DNA of 20,376 bases. Source: an uncultured Eubacteriales bacterium (GTDB lineage Bacteria > Bacillota > Clostridia > Christensenellales > Borkfalkiaceae). This document shows positions 7,809 to 14,834 of this stretch, one piece after another. The stretch lies in NCBI GenBank assembly GCA_900548285.1, contig URKE01000036.1, positions 1 through 20,376 on the forward strand. The letters are read 5' to 3'. A program made the translations under genes and the position numbers. Position 1 is the stretch's first letter; each line of letters starts with the position of its first letter. A model generated the notes under the pieces. The model saw only the letters and a program-made list of their open reading frames with translations. It searched no databases and had not been told where the DNA came from.

Positions 7809-10550
7809 TCATTCTACCGCGGCAATCTTTCTTTCCGACATTTGTCGCGGCGAAACGCCGTTTTTTTTGCCGGAAAACGCCAGACGATAAAACAGTTTGT
7901 AAATTTCCGAGAACAGCACGCAGGTCGAACAGACGCCGATTATTTTCAGCCACAACGTCAAAGGCAGCGGTACGGTTTTGAAAAAACCGCCGAGATTTTG
8001 CGTTATCAGTATCTGAAAGGCGAACGTCACGCCGAAAACGACGAGCATCAACTTGTTGTTTCCTATCGACTCGAAAATGCTCTCGCCCGAAAGTTTCCTG
8101 CAGTTGAACGCGTTGAAGAGTTGGAACATTACGAACATGCAGAACAACGTCGTCGGGAGAAGTTCGCGCCCGGCGCGCAAAAAGTCGAAAAGATATTCCA
8201 GAATGATAATCGTCGCCATATACGCGCCCTGAACGACCACCCTTATCATCATCTTTTTCGTCAGAATTTCGTCCGTCCTCTTTACGGGTTTATGTTTCAG
8301 GACTTCCGGACCGCCCTTTTCAAGTCCGAGCGTGAGCGCGGGCGGACCGTCCATTATAATGTCTATCCACAAAAGTTGCACGGCGTTGAACGGACTGACA
8401 AGCCCCAGCGCAAGGCTGACGATTACCACGAGCATCGCCGTGACGTTGACGGTGAGTTGAAAGGTTATGAATCTTTGGAAATTCCGATAGATATTCCGCC
8501 CGAACGACACGGCTTTGACTATCGTCGAAAACGAATCGTCCAAAAGAACGATATCGCTCGCCTCTTTGGTTATCTCCGAACCCGAACCCATCGCGATGCC
8601 TATGTCGGCGTGTTTTATCGCGGGGGCGTCGTTCACGCCGTCGCCCGTGACCGCCACGACCGCGCCCGCCATTTTCAGCGCCTCCACGACTTTCAGTTTG
8701 ACCGACGGCGTACTTCGGGCAATCACGCCTATTCCGCGTATTCTGTCTTTCAGTTCTTCGAGCGGCATCGCCTCGATTTCGCTCGCCATAACAACCTGTT
8801 CGGGCGAATCGATAAGCCTCGTTTCAAAGGCGATAGCCTGAGCCGTGGCGGCGTTGTCGCCCGTCATCATCTTCACTTCAATCCCCGCTTTTTTGCAGGC
8901 TTCGACGGATTTTTTAACGTCGCGGCGCACAGGGTCGGCGATCACCGCGTAACCGTCGTACGTAAAACCTCCCTGACTGACGATTTCGTCAAGCGACGCG
9001 CCGCCGATTGAACAATTCTTCCCGATAGTCGGGCTGTCGTCCGGGTAAGATTTTCCGACGACAGCGCCCGAATCGCCCTCGCGGATTTCCTTTCTCGCGA
9101 ACGCGATAACCCTTTTACCTTTCTTCTGAAAAGCGGCTATCTCTCTTAAAATCTCGTCCGCGCGGTCTTTCACTCCGGTAAGCGGCAGAATCCGTTCGGG
9201 CGCGCCTTTGAGAAAAATAACGCGTTTAAAATCCCCGAAGTACTCCGTCGCCATATATTTATTGTCCGAATTAAACGGTAAACATCCGCCTATAAGTCGT
9301 TTATCGCGTAGTTTTTCATAATCAACGCCGATTTTCAAGGCGTACTTGAGCAGCGCGCCTTCCGTCGCCGAGCCAAACGTGCGGATATCGCCGCGGTCAA
9401 ACTTAAGAACCGCCGTCGAGTTGACGGCAAAATTTAAAAGAGCGTTCTTTTCGGACAACTCGCCTTGTTCGCTTTTGATTTTTTCCACGCGCATATCGTT
9501 CTCGGTAAGCGTTCCCGTTTTGTCGGAACAAATAACGCTTACGCAACCGACGGTTTCGGCGGCGACGAGTTTTCGGATAAGGGCGTTCGATTTTGCGAGT
9601 TTTAAAACGTTCAGCGAAAGCGATATCGCGGCGGTCGTCGGCAACCCTTCGGGAACTGCCGCAACGATAAGCACGATTGCTTCCACAAACGCGTCCTGTA
9701 CGGAGAAAAACGACAGATTTTCGGTTGCGGAAAGCCTTAAAACAGAAAGAATAAAGGCAATTCCTGCGAAAATCGCGCCGATAATCGTCACATGCTTGCC
9801 GAGTTTTGCGAGTTTTTCGTTAAGCGGAGCGCTCGAAACGCCGCTCCCGAGTTGTCCCGCGATTTTTCCGAGTTCGGCGTTATCCCCGACGGCCGTCACG
9901 ATCATTTTGCCCGCTCCCTGGCTCGCGAACGTTCCCGAATAAACGCAGTTTCGCCTTTCCGCAAGCGGCGTGCCGTCCTTCACTTCGCAAACGGCTTTGG
10001 TCGCCCTGTTACTCTCGCCCGTCAAAGTCGATTCGTCGGTTTTAAGCCCGTTGCACTCCACAAGTCTGCCGTCGGCAACGATTTTATCGCCCGTTTCTAA
10101 AATCACGAGGTCGCCGACGACGATCTCCTCCTTCGGGATAACCGTCACGCGACCGTCCCTTATGACCTTGACGCTGATTTTATCATAAACCGAGCCTAAA
10201 AGTTCAAACGCTTTTTCCGAACGCCCTTCCATAAAAACCGTAAGACACGCGGAAATGAGAATCGCCGCGAAAATGCCCGCGCACTCATACACGTCGCAAC
10301 TCCCGTTTTTGACGAACTTGCCGACGTTGATGCCGAGCGTAATCACCCAGGCAAACTCGAGAATTATCAGCGTCGGCTCGGAAAGAGCCTCGAGAAAACG
10401 CTTGAAAACCGTCTTTTTCTTCCGCGCCGTAATTTCGTTTTTTCCGAAGTCGCGCCTGTTCTTTTCAACCTGCTCGCGCTTAAGCCCCGTGCTTTCGCTT
10501 GTTTTGTAATAGTTCTCGATTTCTTTGATTTTTGCGGAATGCGCGTTCAT
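7809..10550 (-). CDS. P-type cation (Ca2+-type) transporting ATPase
   Basis: A 913-residue P2-type ATPase that pumps a cation, most likely Ca2+, out of the cytoplasm. Segments in order: cation-ATPase N-terminal domain; M1-M2; actuator domain with the TGES loop (near 177); M3-M4 with the ion-binding PEGLP (near 300); phosphorylation site DKTGTLTEN with the aspartate at about 343; nucleotide-binding domain with the KGAPE motif; hinge TGDGVNDAPAIKHADIGIAMG (shown in part here as key motif TGDGVNDAP); and the C-terminal M5-M10 with QLLWIDIIMDGPPAL. The last motif is of the PMCA/SERCA-like bacterial group. The ATG at 10550 is preferred over the GTG two codons earlier because GAGG sits at the right distance. 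No deletions are visible. Upstream is the long repeat-rich gap; downstream is ytxC. Confidence 0.92.
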   Translation of the reverse strand: MNAHSAKIKEIENYYKTSESTGLKREQVEKNRRDFGKNEITARKKKTVFKRFLEALSEPTLIILEFAWVITLGINVGKFVKNGSCDVYECAGIFAAILISACLTVFMEGRSEKAFELLGSVYDKISVKVIRDGRVTVIPKEEIVVGDLVILETGDKIVADGRLVECNGLKTDESTLTGESNRATKAVCEVKDGTPLAERRNCVYSGTFASQGAGKMIVTAVGDNAELGKIAGQLGSGVSSAPLNEKLAKLGKHVTIIGAIFAGIAFILSVLRLSATENLSFFSVQDAFVEAIVLIVAAVPEGLPTTAAISLSLNVLKLAKSNALIRKLVAAETVGCVSVICSDKTGTLTENDMRVEKIKSEQGELSEKNALLNFAVNSTAVLKFDRGDIRTFGSATEGALLKYALKIGVDYEKLRDKRLIGGCLPFNSDNKYMATEYFGDFKRVIFLKGAPERILPLTGVKDRADEILREIAAFQKKGKRVIAFARKEIREGDSGAVVGKSYPDDSPTIGKNCSIGGASLDEIVSQGGFTYDGYAVIADPVRRDVKKSVEACKKAGIEVKMMTGDNAATAQAIAFETRLIDSPEQVVMASEIEAMPLEELKDRIRGIGVIARSTPSVKLKVVEALKMAGAVVAVTGDGVNDAPAIKHADIGIAMGSGSEITKEASDIVLLDDSFSTIVKAVSFGRNIYRNFQRFITFQLTVNVTAMLVVIVSLALGLVSPFNAVQLLWIDIIMDGPPALTLGLEKGGPEVLKHKPVKRTDEILTKKMMIRVVVQGAYMATIIILEYLFDFLRAGRELLPTTLFCMFVMFQLFNAFNCRKLSGESIFESIGNNKLMLVVFGVTFAFQILITQNLGGFFKTVPLPLTLWLKIIGVCSTCVLFSEIYKLFYRLAFSGKKNGVSPRQMSERKIAAVE

Positions 10551-10587
10551 ATACACCTCGGAATTTTTGAATTTACGCCCGTTCCGT

Positions 10588-10664
10588 CAATCAGCGACAA
10601 TTTATTGCAATCGCGACAATCTGCGGTAATCGCGGCAATCTGTTGCAATTTGTGGCAATCCGTG
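10588..10664. repeat. Four degenerate 19-20 bp tandem repeats
   Basis: Units at 10588-10607, 10608-10626, 10627-10645 and 10646-10664 share the pattern CAATCNGCGRCAATYTNTTG with several changes each. They lie 38-114 bases upstream of the ATPase start, inside its likely leader or promoter region. Confidence 0.65.
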
Positions 10665-10737
10665 ACCGCCGAACGACGAGCAAAATTCCTGTTCATACAA
10701 TATATATTTTTCCGCGCAGCGGTTTATTCTTTAAGTC

Positions 10738-10789
10738 GTCGGTCAAAGATAATATTCTATAAAGGTCGGTCAAAGGCAATATTTTCCGA
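10738..10789. repeat. Two imperfect direct repeats (GTCGGTCAAAG core)
   Basis: GTCGGTCAAAG followed by an AATATT-containing tail occurs at 10738-10764 and 10765-10789. On the minus strand each copy carries CTTTGACCGAC, so each could offer a TTGACC -35-like element or a repressor site for the downstream ATPase. No matching -10 box is convincing. Confidence 0.5.
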
Positions 10790-10806
10790 GTCGTCAGGCA
10801 AAATAA

Positions 10807-11114
10807 AAAACTCCCCGACGCTATGCCAAACAATAATAAAACGAACCGTGGTCTGACGGCGAGTTTTTGACTAATACGTCGTTACGCTCGCGGCTTATAC
10901 GTCAAGTATTAACCCGTTCGCGTGCCTCGTCTTAGCCTAAAAACTAACCGTCAGACTCGCAAGCGACCAAAACGCCGATATTTTCGATGATTTTTGGTGA
11001 AGGCGAACGCAGACGTACTATATGTACTTCAAGCGAGAATTCGACAAAAAGCACGGAAATTGCGGCGTTTTGGCAAGGTTCGTTTTATTATTGTCTGGCA
11101 TGGCAGAGAGTTTT
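10807..11114. other. Three-armed inverted-repeat element (structured RNA or MITE-like unit)
   Basis: A closing 25-bp inverted repeat with one mismatch (10823-10847 with 11077-11101) surrounds two long hairpins placed almost edge to edge. Arm 2 (10851-10956) has a 9-bp base GTCTGACGG/CCGTCAGAC, then AGTTTTT/AAAAACT. Arm 3 (10967-11073) has an 11-bp base CCAAAACGCCG/CGGCGTTTTGG and the apex GTAC-TATAT-GTAC (11015-11027). Junction linkers are 3, 10 and 3 bases. An outer AAAACTC/GAGTTTT pair (10807-10813, 11108-11114) extends the closing stem. Read on the minus strand, the element ends in GAGTTTTTTATTTT, like a terminator tail. No reading frame of substance crosses it. It could be a small structured RNA, the 3' end of the HAD transcript, or a non-autonomous mobile repeat. 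Confidence 0.7.
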
Positions 11115-11144
11115 AACTTTGTGCTATTGTTAAATTATTTGTCG

Positions 11145-11188
11145 ATTTTGAAATCCCGAAATTTGATTTTATCGGTTGATTTCAAAAT
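11145..11188 (-). other. Inverted repeat overlapping the HAD gene stop codon
   Basis: ATTTTGAAATC (11145-11155) and GATTTCAAAAT (11178-11188) form an 11-bp stem, with CCGA/TCGG pairing inside. It includes the last codons and stop of the HAD gene. No U-run follows, so it may act as a 3'-end stabilising hairpin and not as a classic terminator. Confidence 0.5.
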
Positions 11189-11741
11189 TCCACGGCTCGA
11201 TGTCGTCGTCGCTCACCATAAACGCTTCCGCGGCGAGCTTTGCCATAGGCTCGTCAGAATAAGAATCGGAATAAAACTTTTCCGGGCGGACGTCGCCGTA
11301 AATTTCCTTGAACCTACGGACTTTTTCGTCGCCGTAATTATACGTTCCCGATAATTCTCCCGTTTTTTTGTCCATTCTCGTTGCGATGAGTTTAACGCCG
11401 AGTTTTTCCGCGATCGGTTCGAGAATAAAACCGGGAGTTGCCGAAACGATAACGTCGCCGGTCGTTTTTACGTCGAGATACCACTTTTTCAGATTTTTCT
11501 CGTGAATCGCCCAGAACTCCGCGAGTTCCTTATCGACGTTATCCAAAACTTTCAAAAAAGCGAATATCTTAACGCGCGCCGCATCGCGGGAAATGAGTTT
11601 CAACTTCTTTTGCAGAAATCTGTAAAACTTATATCTCCGCGCGTATTTTTTCATGGACGGATACTTTGCGAATATATATTCGATAAAGTGAAACTCGCTG
11701 TCGCCGTAATAAACCGTTTCGTCGAAATCGTAAGCGTTCAT
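11169..11741 (-). CDS. HAD-superfamily phosphatase (subfamily IB, SerB-like)
   Basis: A 190-residue haloacid-dehalogenase-fold hydrolase. Motif I is DFDET (D5 and D7: nucleophile and acid/base) at the very N-terminus. Motif II is the Ser in VSATPG. A K/R region precedes motif IV, YSDSYSDEPM. A helical cap follows motif I (about residues 15-85). This layout matches HAD-IB phosphatases such as phosphoserine-phosphatase-like proteins; the substrate is not predictable. I start at ATG 11741 so that motif I falls at residue 5, as in relatives; an in-frame start 12 codons earlier only adds unrelated residues. No strong ribosome site is visible. It lies 154 bases after the ParB-domain gene on the same strand, but a functional link is not evident. 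Confidence 0.82.
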   Translation of the reverse strand: MNAYDFDETVYYGDSEFHFIEYIFAKYPSMKKYARRYKFYRFLQKKLKLISRDAARVKIFAFLKVLDNVDKELAEFWAIHEKNLKKWYLDVKTTGDVIVSATPGFILEPIAEKLGVKLIATRMDKKTGELSGTYNYGDEKVRRFKEIYGDVRPEKFYSDSYSDEPMAKLAAEAFMVSDDDIEPWNFEINR

Positions 11742-11823
11742 AAGTAAATCAACGTTAAATGTAAGGCTATAAGCCAATTATCGGGTGTTTTACCGTTCAA
11801 TTAAAGCAAGTCGCCGCCTTAAC

Positions 11824-11862
11824 CGCAGGCGATTCGCAAGCGATTTTCAAGCGATTGCGATT
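11824..11862. repeat. Three 11-bp tandem repeats
   Basis: CGCAGGCGATT, CGCAAGCGATT and TTCAAGCGATT follow each other at 11824-11856, with a further GCGATT to 11862. They lie between the ParB-domain gene and the HAD gene. Function unknown. Confidence 0.65.
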
Positions 11863-11895
11863 AAACCCGAGTACCTATGATTATGCAAAAACAAA

Positions 11896-12393
11896 TCAAA
11901 GAAGATAAACGGGGAAATCGTCCTCGTCCAATCTCTTTACGAGATTGAATTTTTCTTCTTTTACGTCGGTCGCGCTTTGCGTTCCGACGGCTTTTTCGAC
12001 GGACTTCCCGGCGGTTTTTTCGACGGGTTTTCCGGAACATTCGGTAGCGCAGTCGGCCGCCCGTCCGCATTTTTTAAGTTCGGCTTTCACTTTTTTCGCG
12101 TCGTCGCCGAGGATTACTGCTTTAACCGAAGTCACGCCGAGTTCTTTCAAAGCGTTGAGCCTTTTCGCTCCGTCGACAACTTTAAGCGATTCGCCGTCCT
12201 TAACCAGAATGACCGGCAGAATAACGCCGTTTTCCTTAATCGACTCCGCAAGCGCGGGGCAAGCCTTGCCGGATCTGTAAGAAATATCCGCCACGGCAAC
12301 TTCCGCGATCGTGGTTTCAGCCTTTTTTTCTGCGTGCTTAGCCGTTTTTTTAGTTGCGGCAGCCCTTTTTACACTATCTTTACCTATAGACAT
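11896..12393 (-). CDS. Short ParB/Srx-domain protein
   Basis: A 165-residue protein. The ParB N-terminal (Srx-like) fold spans about residues 30-105, with ALAESIKENGVILPVILVK followed by VVDGAKRLNALKELG. The latter sits at the position of the GERRxRA CTP-binding box of ParB, but the sequence is DGAKRLNA, so the canonical box is altered. The N-terminus (1-27) is Lys/Ala-rich and basic. After residue 115 comes a low-complexity Lys/Glu stretch with the repeat KPVEKTAGKSVEKAVG. There is no room for the HTH and dimer domains of a true chromosomal ParB (about 280 residues). It follows parA by 74 bases and has its own GGGAGGAAA ribosome site, so it is probably the ParA partner. The role could be DNA, membrane or cargo adaptor. 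Confidence 0.72.
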   Translation of the reverse strand: MSIGKDSVKRAAATKKTAKHAEKKAETTIAEVAVADISYRSGKACPALAESIKENGVILPVILVKDGESLKVVDGAKRLNALKELGVTSVKAVILGDDAKKVKAELKKCGRAADCATECSGKPVEKTAGKSVEKAVGTQSATDVKEEKFNLVKRLDEDDFPVYLL

Positions 12394-12467
12394 AATCGTT
12401 TCCTCCCGATATTTATAATTTTCGTCATTCGGTGACGACGAATTAAATCCTTGCTTAAGTCCTTGCG

Positions 12468-13253
12468 TTATAATTTTTCAATCAGTTCGTCGGCAAGCGC
12501 GCCGTATTCGGTCGCGCTCCTCGCGCTGCGTTTGAACGCGCCGACGGGTTTGCTGTTATCCTGCGCCCATTCCACGGAACTGTCGAGATGAATAACCGTA
12601 TCAAAAACGTTTATACCTTTCGTATCCCTGAGCGTTTCCATCGTCTGCTTGAAATAATTCTTTCTCGAATCAACCTTCGTAACAACAATGCCCGCAAGTT
12701 CGAGCGACGGCGAAATTTCCTTCACTTGTCCGACGAAATCGAACATATTCGCCAGCCCGAAAAGCCCCCACGGGCTTGCCTCGACGGGCAGAATAAGTTT
12801 ATCGGACGCGCAAAGAACGTTCATAACCCAGCACCCGAGCGTGGGCGGCGCGTCGATAAGAACGTAATCGTAAACCCCGCTTTCGATAACCGGACGCAGA
12901 AGTTTTTTAAGAATCAATTCCCTTTGCCATTTGCCGAAAAGATCGAACTCTATCGAACTCATCAGCGTGGATGACGGAATGAGGTCCACGTTTTCGTAAT
13001 CGGTTTTATAAATATATCCGTCAAGCGGTTTCTGCTCTCTGAGCGCGACGTAAATATTTTTATCCCCCGCCGCGATTTCGAGAGCCTTATCCTCGTCGAA
13101 ATAAGAGAGCGTTAAGTTGAGTTGCATATCTCCGTCGATAAGCAAAACTTTCTTTCCTCTCGCCGCAAACGCGTAACCGAGGCTCGCGCACGTGGTGGAT
13201 TTTCCGCTGCCGCCTTTGTTGTTAGCAAAGCAAATCACTTTCGTCTTTTTCAT
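12468..13253 (-). CDS. ParA/Soj-family ATPase
   Basis: A 261-residue P-loop ATPase. The deviant Walker A box KGGSGKST (13-20) keeps the ParA signature lysine K13. Walker A' is the LLIDGDMQ segment (D40, D42), and Walker B is in YVLIDAPPTLG. The length is that of small Soj-type ParA proteins without an N-terminal HTH. These enzymes form ATP-dependent dimers on nucleoid DNA and move partner-bound cargo (plasmids, origins, protein complexes, carboxysomes). The ATG at 13253 has a strong GGAGGG site. The gene starts 134 bases after the deoR stop and is followed by the ParB-domain gene. Because the partner is not a full ParB and no parS-like cluster is seen, this is probably not the main chromosome-segregation pair. 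Confidence 0.88.
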   Translation of the reverse strand: MKKTKVICFANNKGGSGKSTTCASLGYAFAARGKKVLLIDGDMQLNLTLSYFDEDKALEIAAGDKNIYVALREQKPLDGYIYKTDYENVDLIPSSTLMSSIEFDLFGKWQRELILKKLLRPVIESGVYDYVLIDAPPTLGCWVMNVLCASDKLILPVEASPWGLFGLANMFDFVGQVKEISPSLELAGIVVTKVDSRKNYFKQTMETLRDTKGINVFDTVIHLDSSVEWAQDNSKPVGAFKRSARSATEYGALADELIEKL

Positions 13254-13345
13254 TATACCCTCCGAAAATACGCCGATAATCGACTTATAGGCGTATATTT
13301 ATATCCTGTTTTATTTGCCCCGCTCCCCCGATTCCGATTCGCCGT

Positions 13346-13373
13346 AAAAAACCCCGGCTTGCTTTTCCCGGTC
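13346..13373 (-). terminator. Possible terminator of deoR
   Basis: On the minus strand a short GC stem (ACCGG with CCGG/GGGT, partly mismatched) ends in six U residues (13346-13351), 14 bases after the deoR stop. The stem is weak, so some read-through into parA is possible. Confidence 0.4.
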
Positions 13374-13386
13374 GGCGTCCCGATGT

Positions 13387-14172
13387 TTACTTCGCCGCTT
13401 CCTCTGCGTCCGCGGGATACAAACACTCCACTTTCGCCTTTTCAAATCTTTCCGCCCATTCCTTAGGCGGCTTAACGTCGGTTACGATGACGTCGATATC
13501 GGAAAGAGTGCCGACAACGTTGAACGCGATGTGATTGAACTTGGAACTGTCGACCGCAAGCACGCGCGTGTCGCAATTCTCGAGCATAACGCGCTTGGTG
13601 GACGCGTGCATATCGTGAGAATCGGTAAAACCCTTGTCGATATCGAAGCCTTTACACGAAATTATCGATGCGTTCACGTGAAACTCGGAAATCATTCTGT
13701 CCGCCTGATTTCCGACTAAAGCGAACGAATCCTCGCCGAGAAGTCCGCCGCTCGAGAAAATTTTAAGGTTTTTAGCGTCTTTGAGTTCGATGAGAATTTC
13801 AAGCGAATTGGTGATTATCGTCAGATTTTTTCTGTCCTTTATTCTCCTCGCAATGAAAAGCGCGGTGGACGAACAGTCGAGCATAACGCTCATATTGTCG
13901 GTTATTCTGCTTGCCACGAGTTCGGCTATTTTCTGCTTGCCGATAACGTTCGTGCGTTTTCTGACGGCAAGCGGCATATCGCTCTGAAGATTTTCGTTCA
14001 GAACCGCGCCGCCGTAAGCCTTAACGACCAGTCCTTCCGATTCGAGTTTTTCAAGGTCGCGGCGAATGGTTTCCTCCGAAACGTCGAACAATTCGGCAAG
14101 TTCGCCCACGACGACCTTTTTTTCTTCCTGTAATATAGATAATATTCTGTTTTTTCTTTCAACTGCAAGCAT
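13387..14172 (-). CDS. DeoR-family transcriptional regulator
   Basis: A 261-residue DeoR/GlpR-type regulator. The N-terminal winged HTH (1-57) includes VSEETIRRDLEKLESEGLV, the DeoR recognition-helix signature. The C-terminal DeoRC sugar-phosphate sensor domain runs from about residue 75 onward and includes LDCSSTALFIARRI and LAVDSSKFNHIAF. The family normally represses sugar catabolic genes and is released by a phosphorylated sugar. It lies directly downstream of the microcompartment operon on the same strand, beyond a terminator, so it is the natural candidate for its regulator. A sugar-phosphate effector fits a deoxy-sugar (fucose/rhamnose) pathway. Start ATG 14172 has AGGGGAA upstream. 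No operator was identified inside the window; it would be at the operon promoter past the right edge. Confidence 0.9.
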   Translation of the reverse strand: MLAVERKNRILSILQEEKKVVVGELAELFDVSEETIRRDLEKLESEGLVVKAYGGAVLNENLQSDMPLAVRKRTNVIGKQKIAELVASRITDNMSVMLDCSSTALFIARRIKDRKNLTIITNSLEILIELKDAKNLKIFSSGGLLGEDSFALVGNQADRMISEFHVNASIISCKGFDIDKGFTDSHDMHASTKRVMLENCDTRVLAVDSSKFNHIAFNVVGTLSDIDVIVTDVKPPKEWAERFEKAKVECLYPADAEEAAK

Positions 14173-14221
14173 CTTTTCCCCTATAAGGTCGCGCCGACGC
14201 GCCGATTTTTAAAAAAATTAC

Positions 14222-14266
14222 AAAAAAAGCCCCCGCAAACATTAAAAACATATTTGCGAAAGCCCC
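14222..14266 (-). terminator. Terminator at the end of the BMC operon
   Basis: On the minus strand GGGGCTTTCGCAAA (14253-14266) pairs, with G-U wobbles, with TTTGCGGGGGCTTT (14226-14239). A run of seven U (14222-14228) follows. It starts 12 bases after the pduT-like stop and separates the shell operon from deoR. Confidence 0.82.
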
Positions 14267-14278
14267 TTGTGTTACATG

Positions 14279-14833
14279 TTACAATATTTTCTCGATAAGT
14301 TTTCTGTCGGGACGAGCGATGACCGTGGCGTCGAGAAGCATTCCGCTCTCGGACACAATCGATTTCGCCCTCTCCACCGCCGCCTGAACCGCGGCGACTT
14401 CGCCGGTAAACGTAACGTAAGATTTTCCGCACATTCCCTTCGCAAGCCTTATTTCTATCAAGGCAACGTCGGACGTTTTGACGGCGTTATCCGCGGCAAC
14501 GATTATCTGCGCGGCGTCGAACGTTTCGATAACGCCGAGCGCGTTCACCGTTTTGGTGTCGACGTCCGTCGTTCCTATTATCGCGGGGAAAATCGACGGA
14601 TCGGGATTGCCGAGCACGAAACTGTCGATACTCTTTTCTCCGTCCGTATTGTTGGCGGCTTCCACAGCCGCCTTAACCGCGCTGAGATCGCCCGTAACTA
14701 TAGCTATATATTTGCCCGGACAAACGGTCTGCGCTTCGATTATATCGACTTCCGAAGTCTTAACCATTATATCCGTTGCGGTGATGCCTGCGCACACCGT
14801 TTTAAATTCTATCATTCCGATTGCTCTACTCAT
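14279..14833 (-). CDS. pduT: BMC-T trimeric shell protein, PduT-like
   Basis: A 184-residue protein with two fused BMC domains (about 1-90 and 95-184), which assemble as a trimer with pseudo-hexagonal shape. Cys38 in TVCPGKY sits exactly where PduT carries the cysteine that binds a [4Fe-4S] cluster in the central pore, so this shell tile probably conducts electrons. Other PduT-like landmarks are the opening MSRAIGMIEF, the VNALGVIET start of domain 2, and the ending VIARPDRKLIEKIL. The second domain also has Cys135 in GMCGKSY. The ATG is one base after the stop of the PduS-like gene, so the two are tightly coupled; PduS and PduT are known partners. It is the last gene of the operon. Confidence 0.92.
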   Translation of the reverse strand: MSRAIGMIEFKTVCAGITATDIMVKTSEVDIIEAQTVCPGKYIAIVTGDLSAVKAAVEAANNTDGEKSIDSFVLGNPDPSIFPAIIGTTDVDTKTVNALGVIETFDAAQIIVAADNAVKTSDVALIEIRLAKGMCGKSYVTFTGEVAAVQAAVERAKSIVSESGMLLDATVIARPDRKLIEKIL

Positions 14834-14834
14834 C

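Noticed and set aside
7842..9011. Long open frame (389 codons) on the plus strand opposite the P-type ATPase
   Set aside because: It is fully antisense to a gene with all P-type ATPase motifs. Its translation is rich in Arg/His with no recognisable domain, typical of a mirror frame in CG-rich codons.
10588..10664. Regular repeats as a CRISPR array
   Set aside because: Units are contiguous and degenerate, with no unique spacers and no cas genes in the window.
11861..12070. Small Arg/Lys-rich frame overlapping the end of the ParB-domain gene
   Set aside because: Out-of-frame shadow on the same strand; its basic composition comes from the Lys/Glu-rich repeats of the real frame, with no ribosome site.
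12468..13253. ParA as a nitrogenase-iron-protein or MinD-type ATPase
   Set aside because: No C-terminal amphipathic membrane helix of MinD and no cluster cysteines of NifH; length and motifs fit Soj/ParA.
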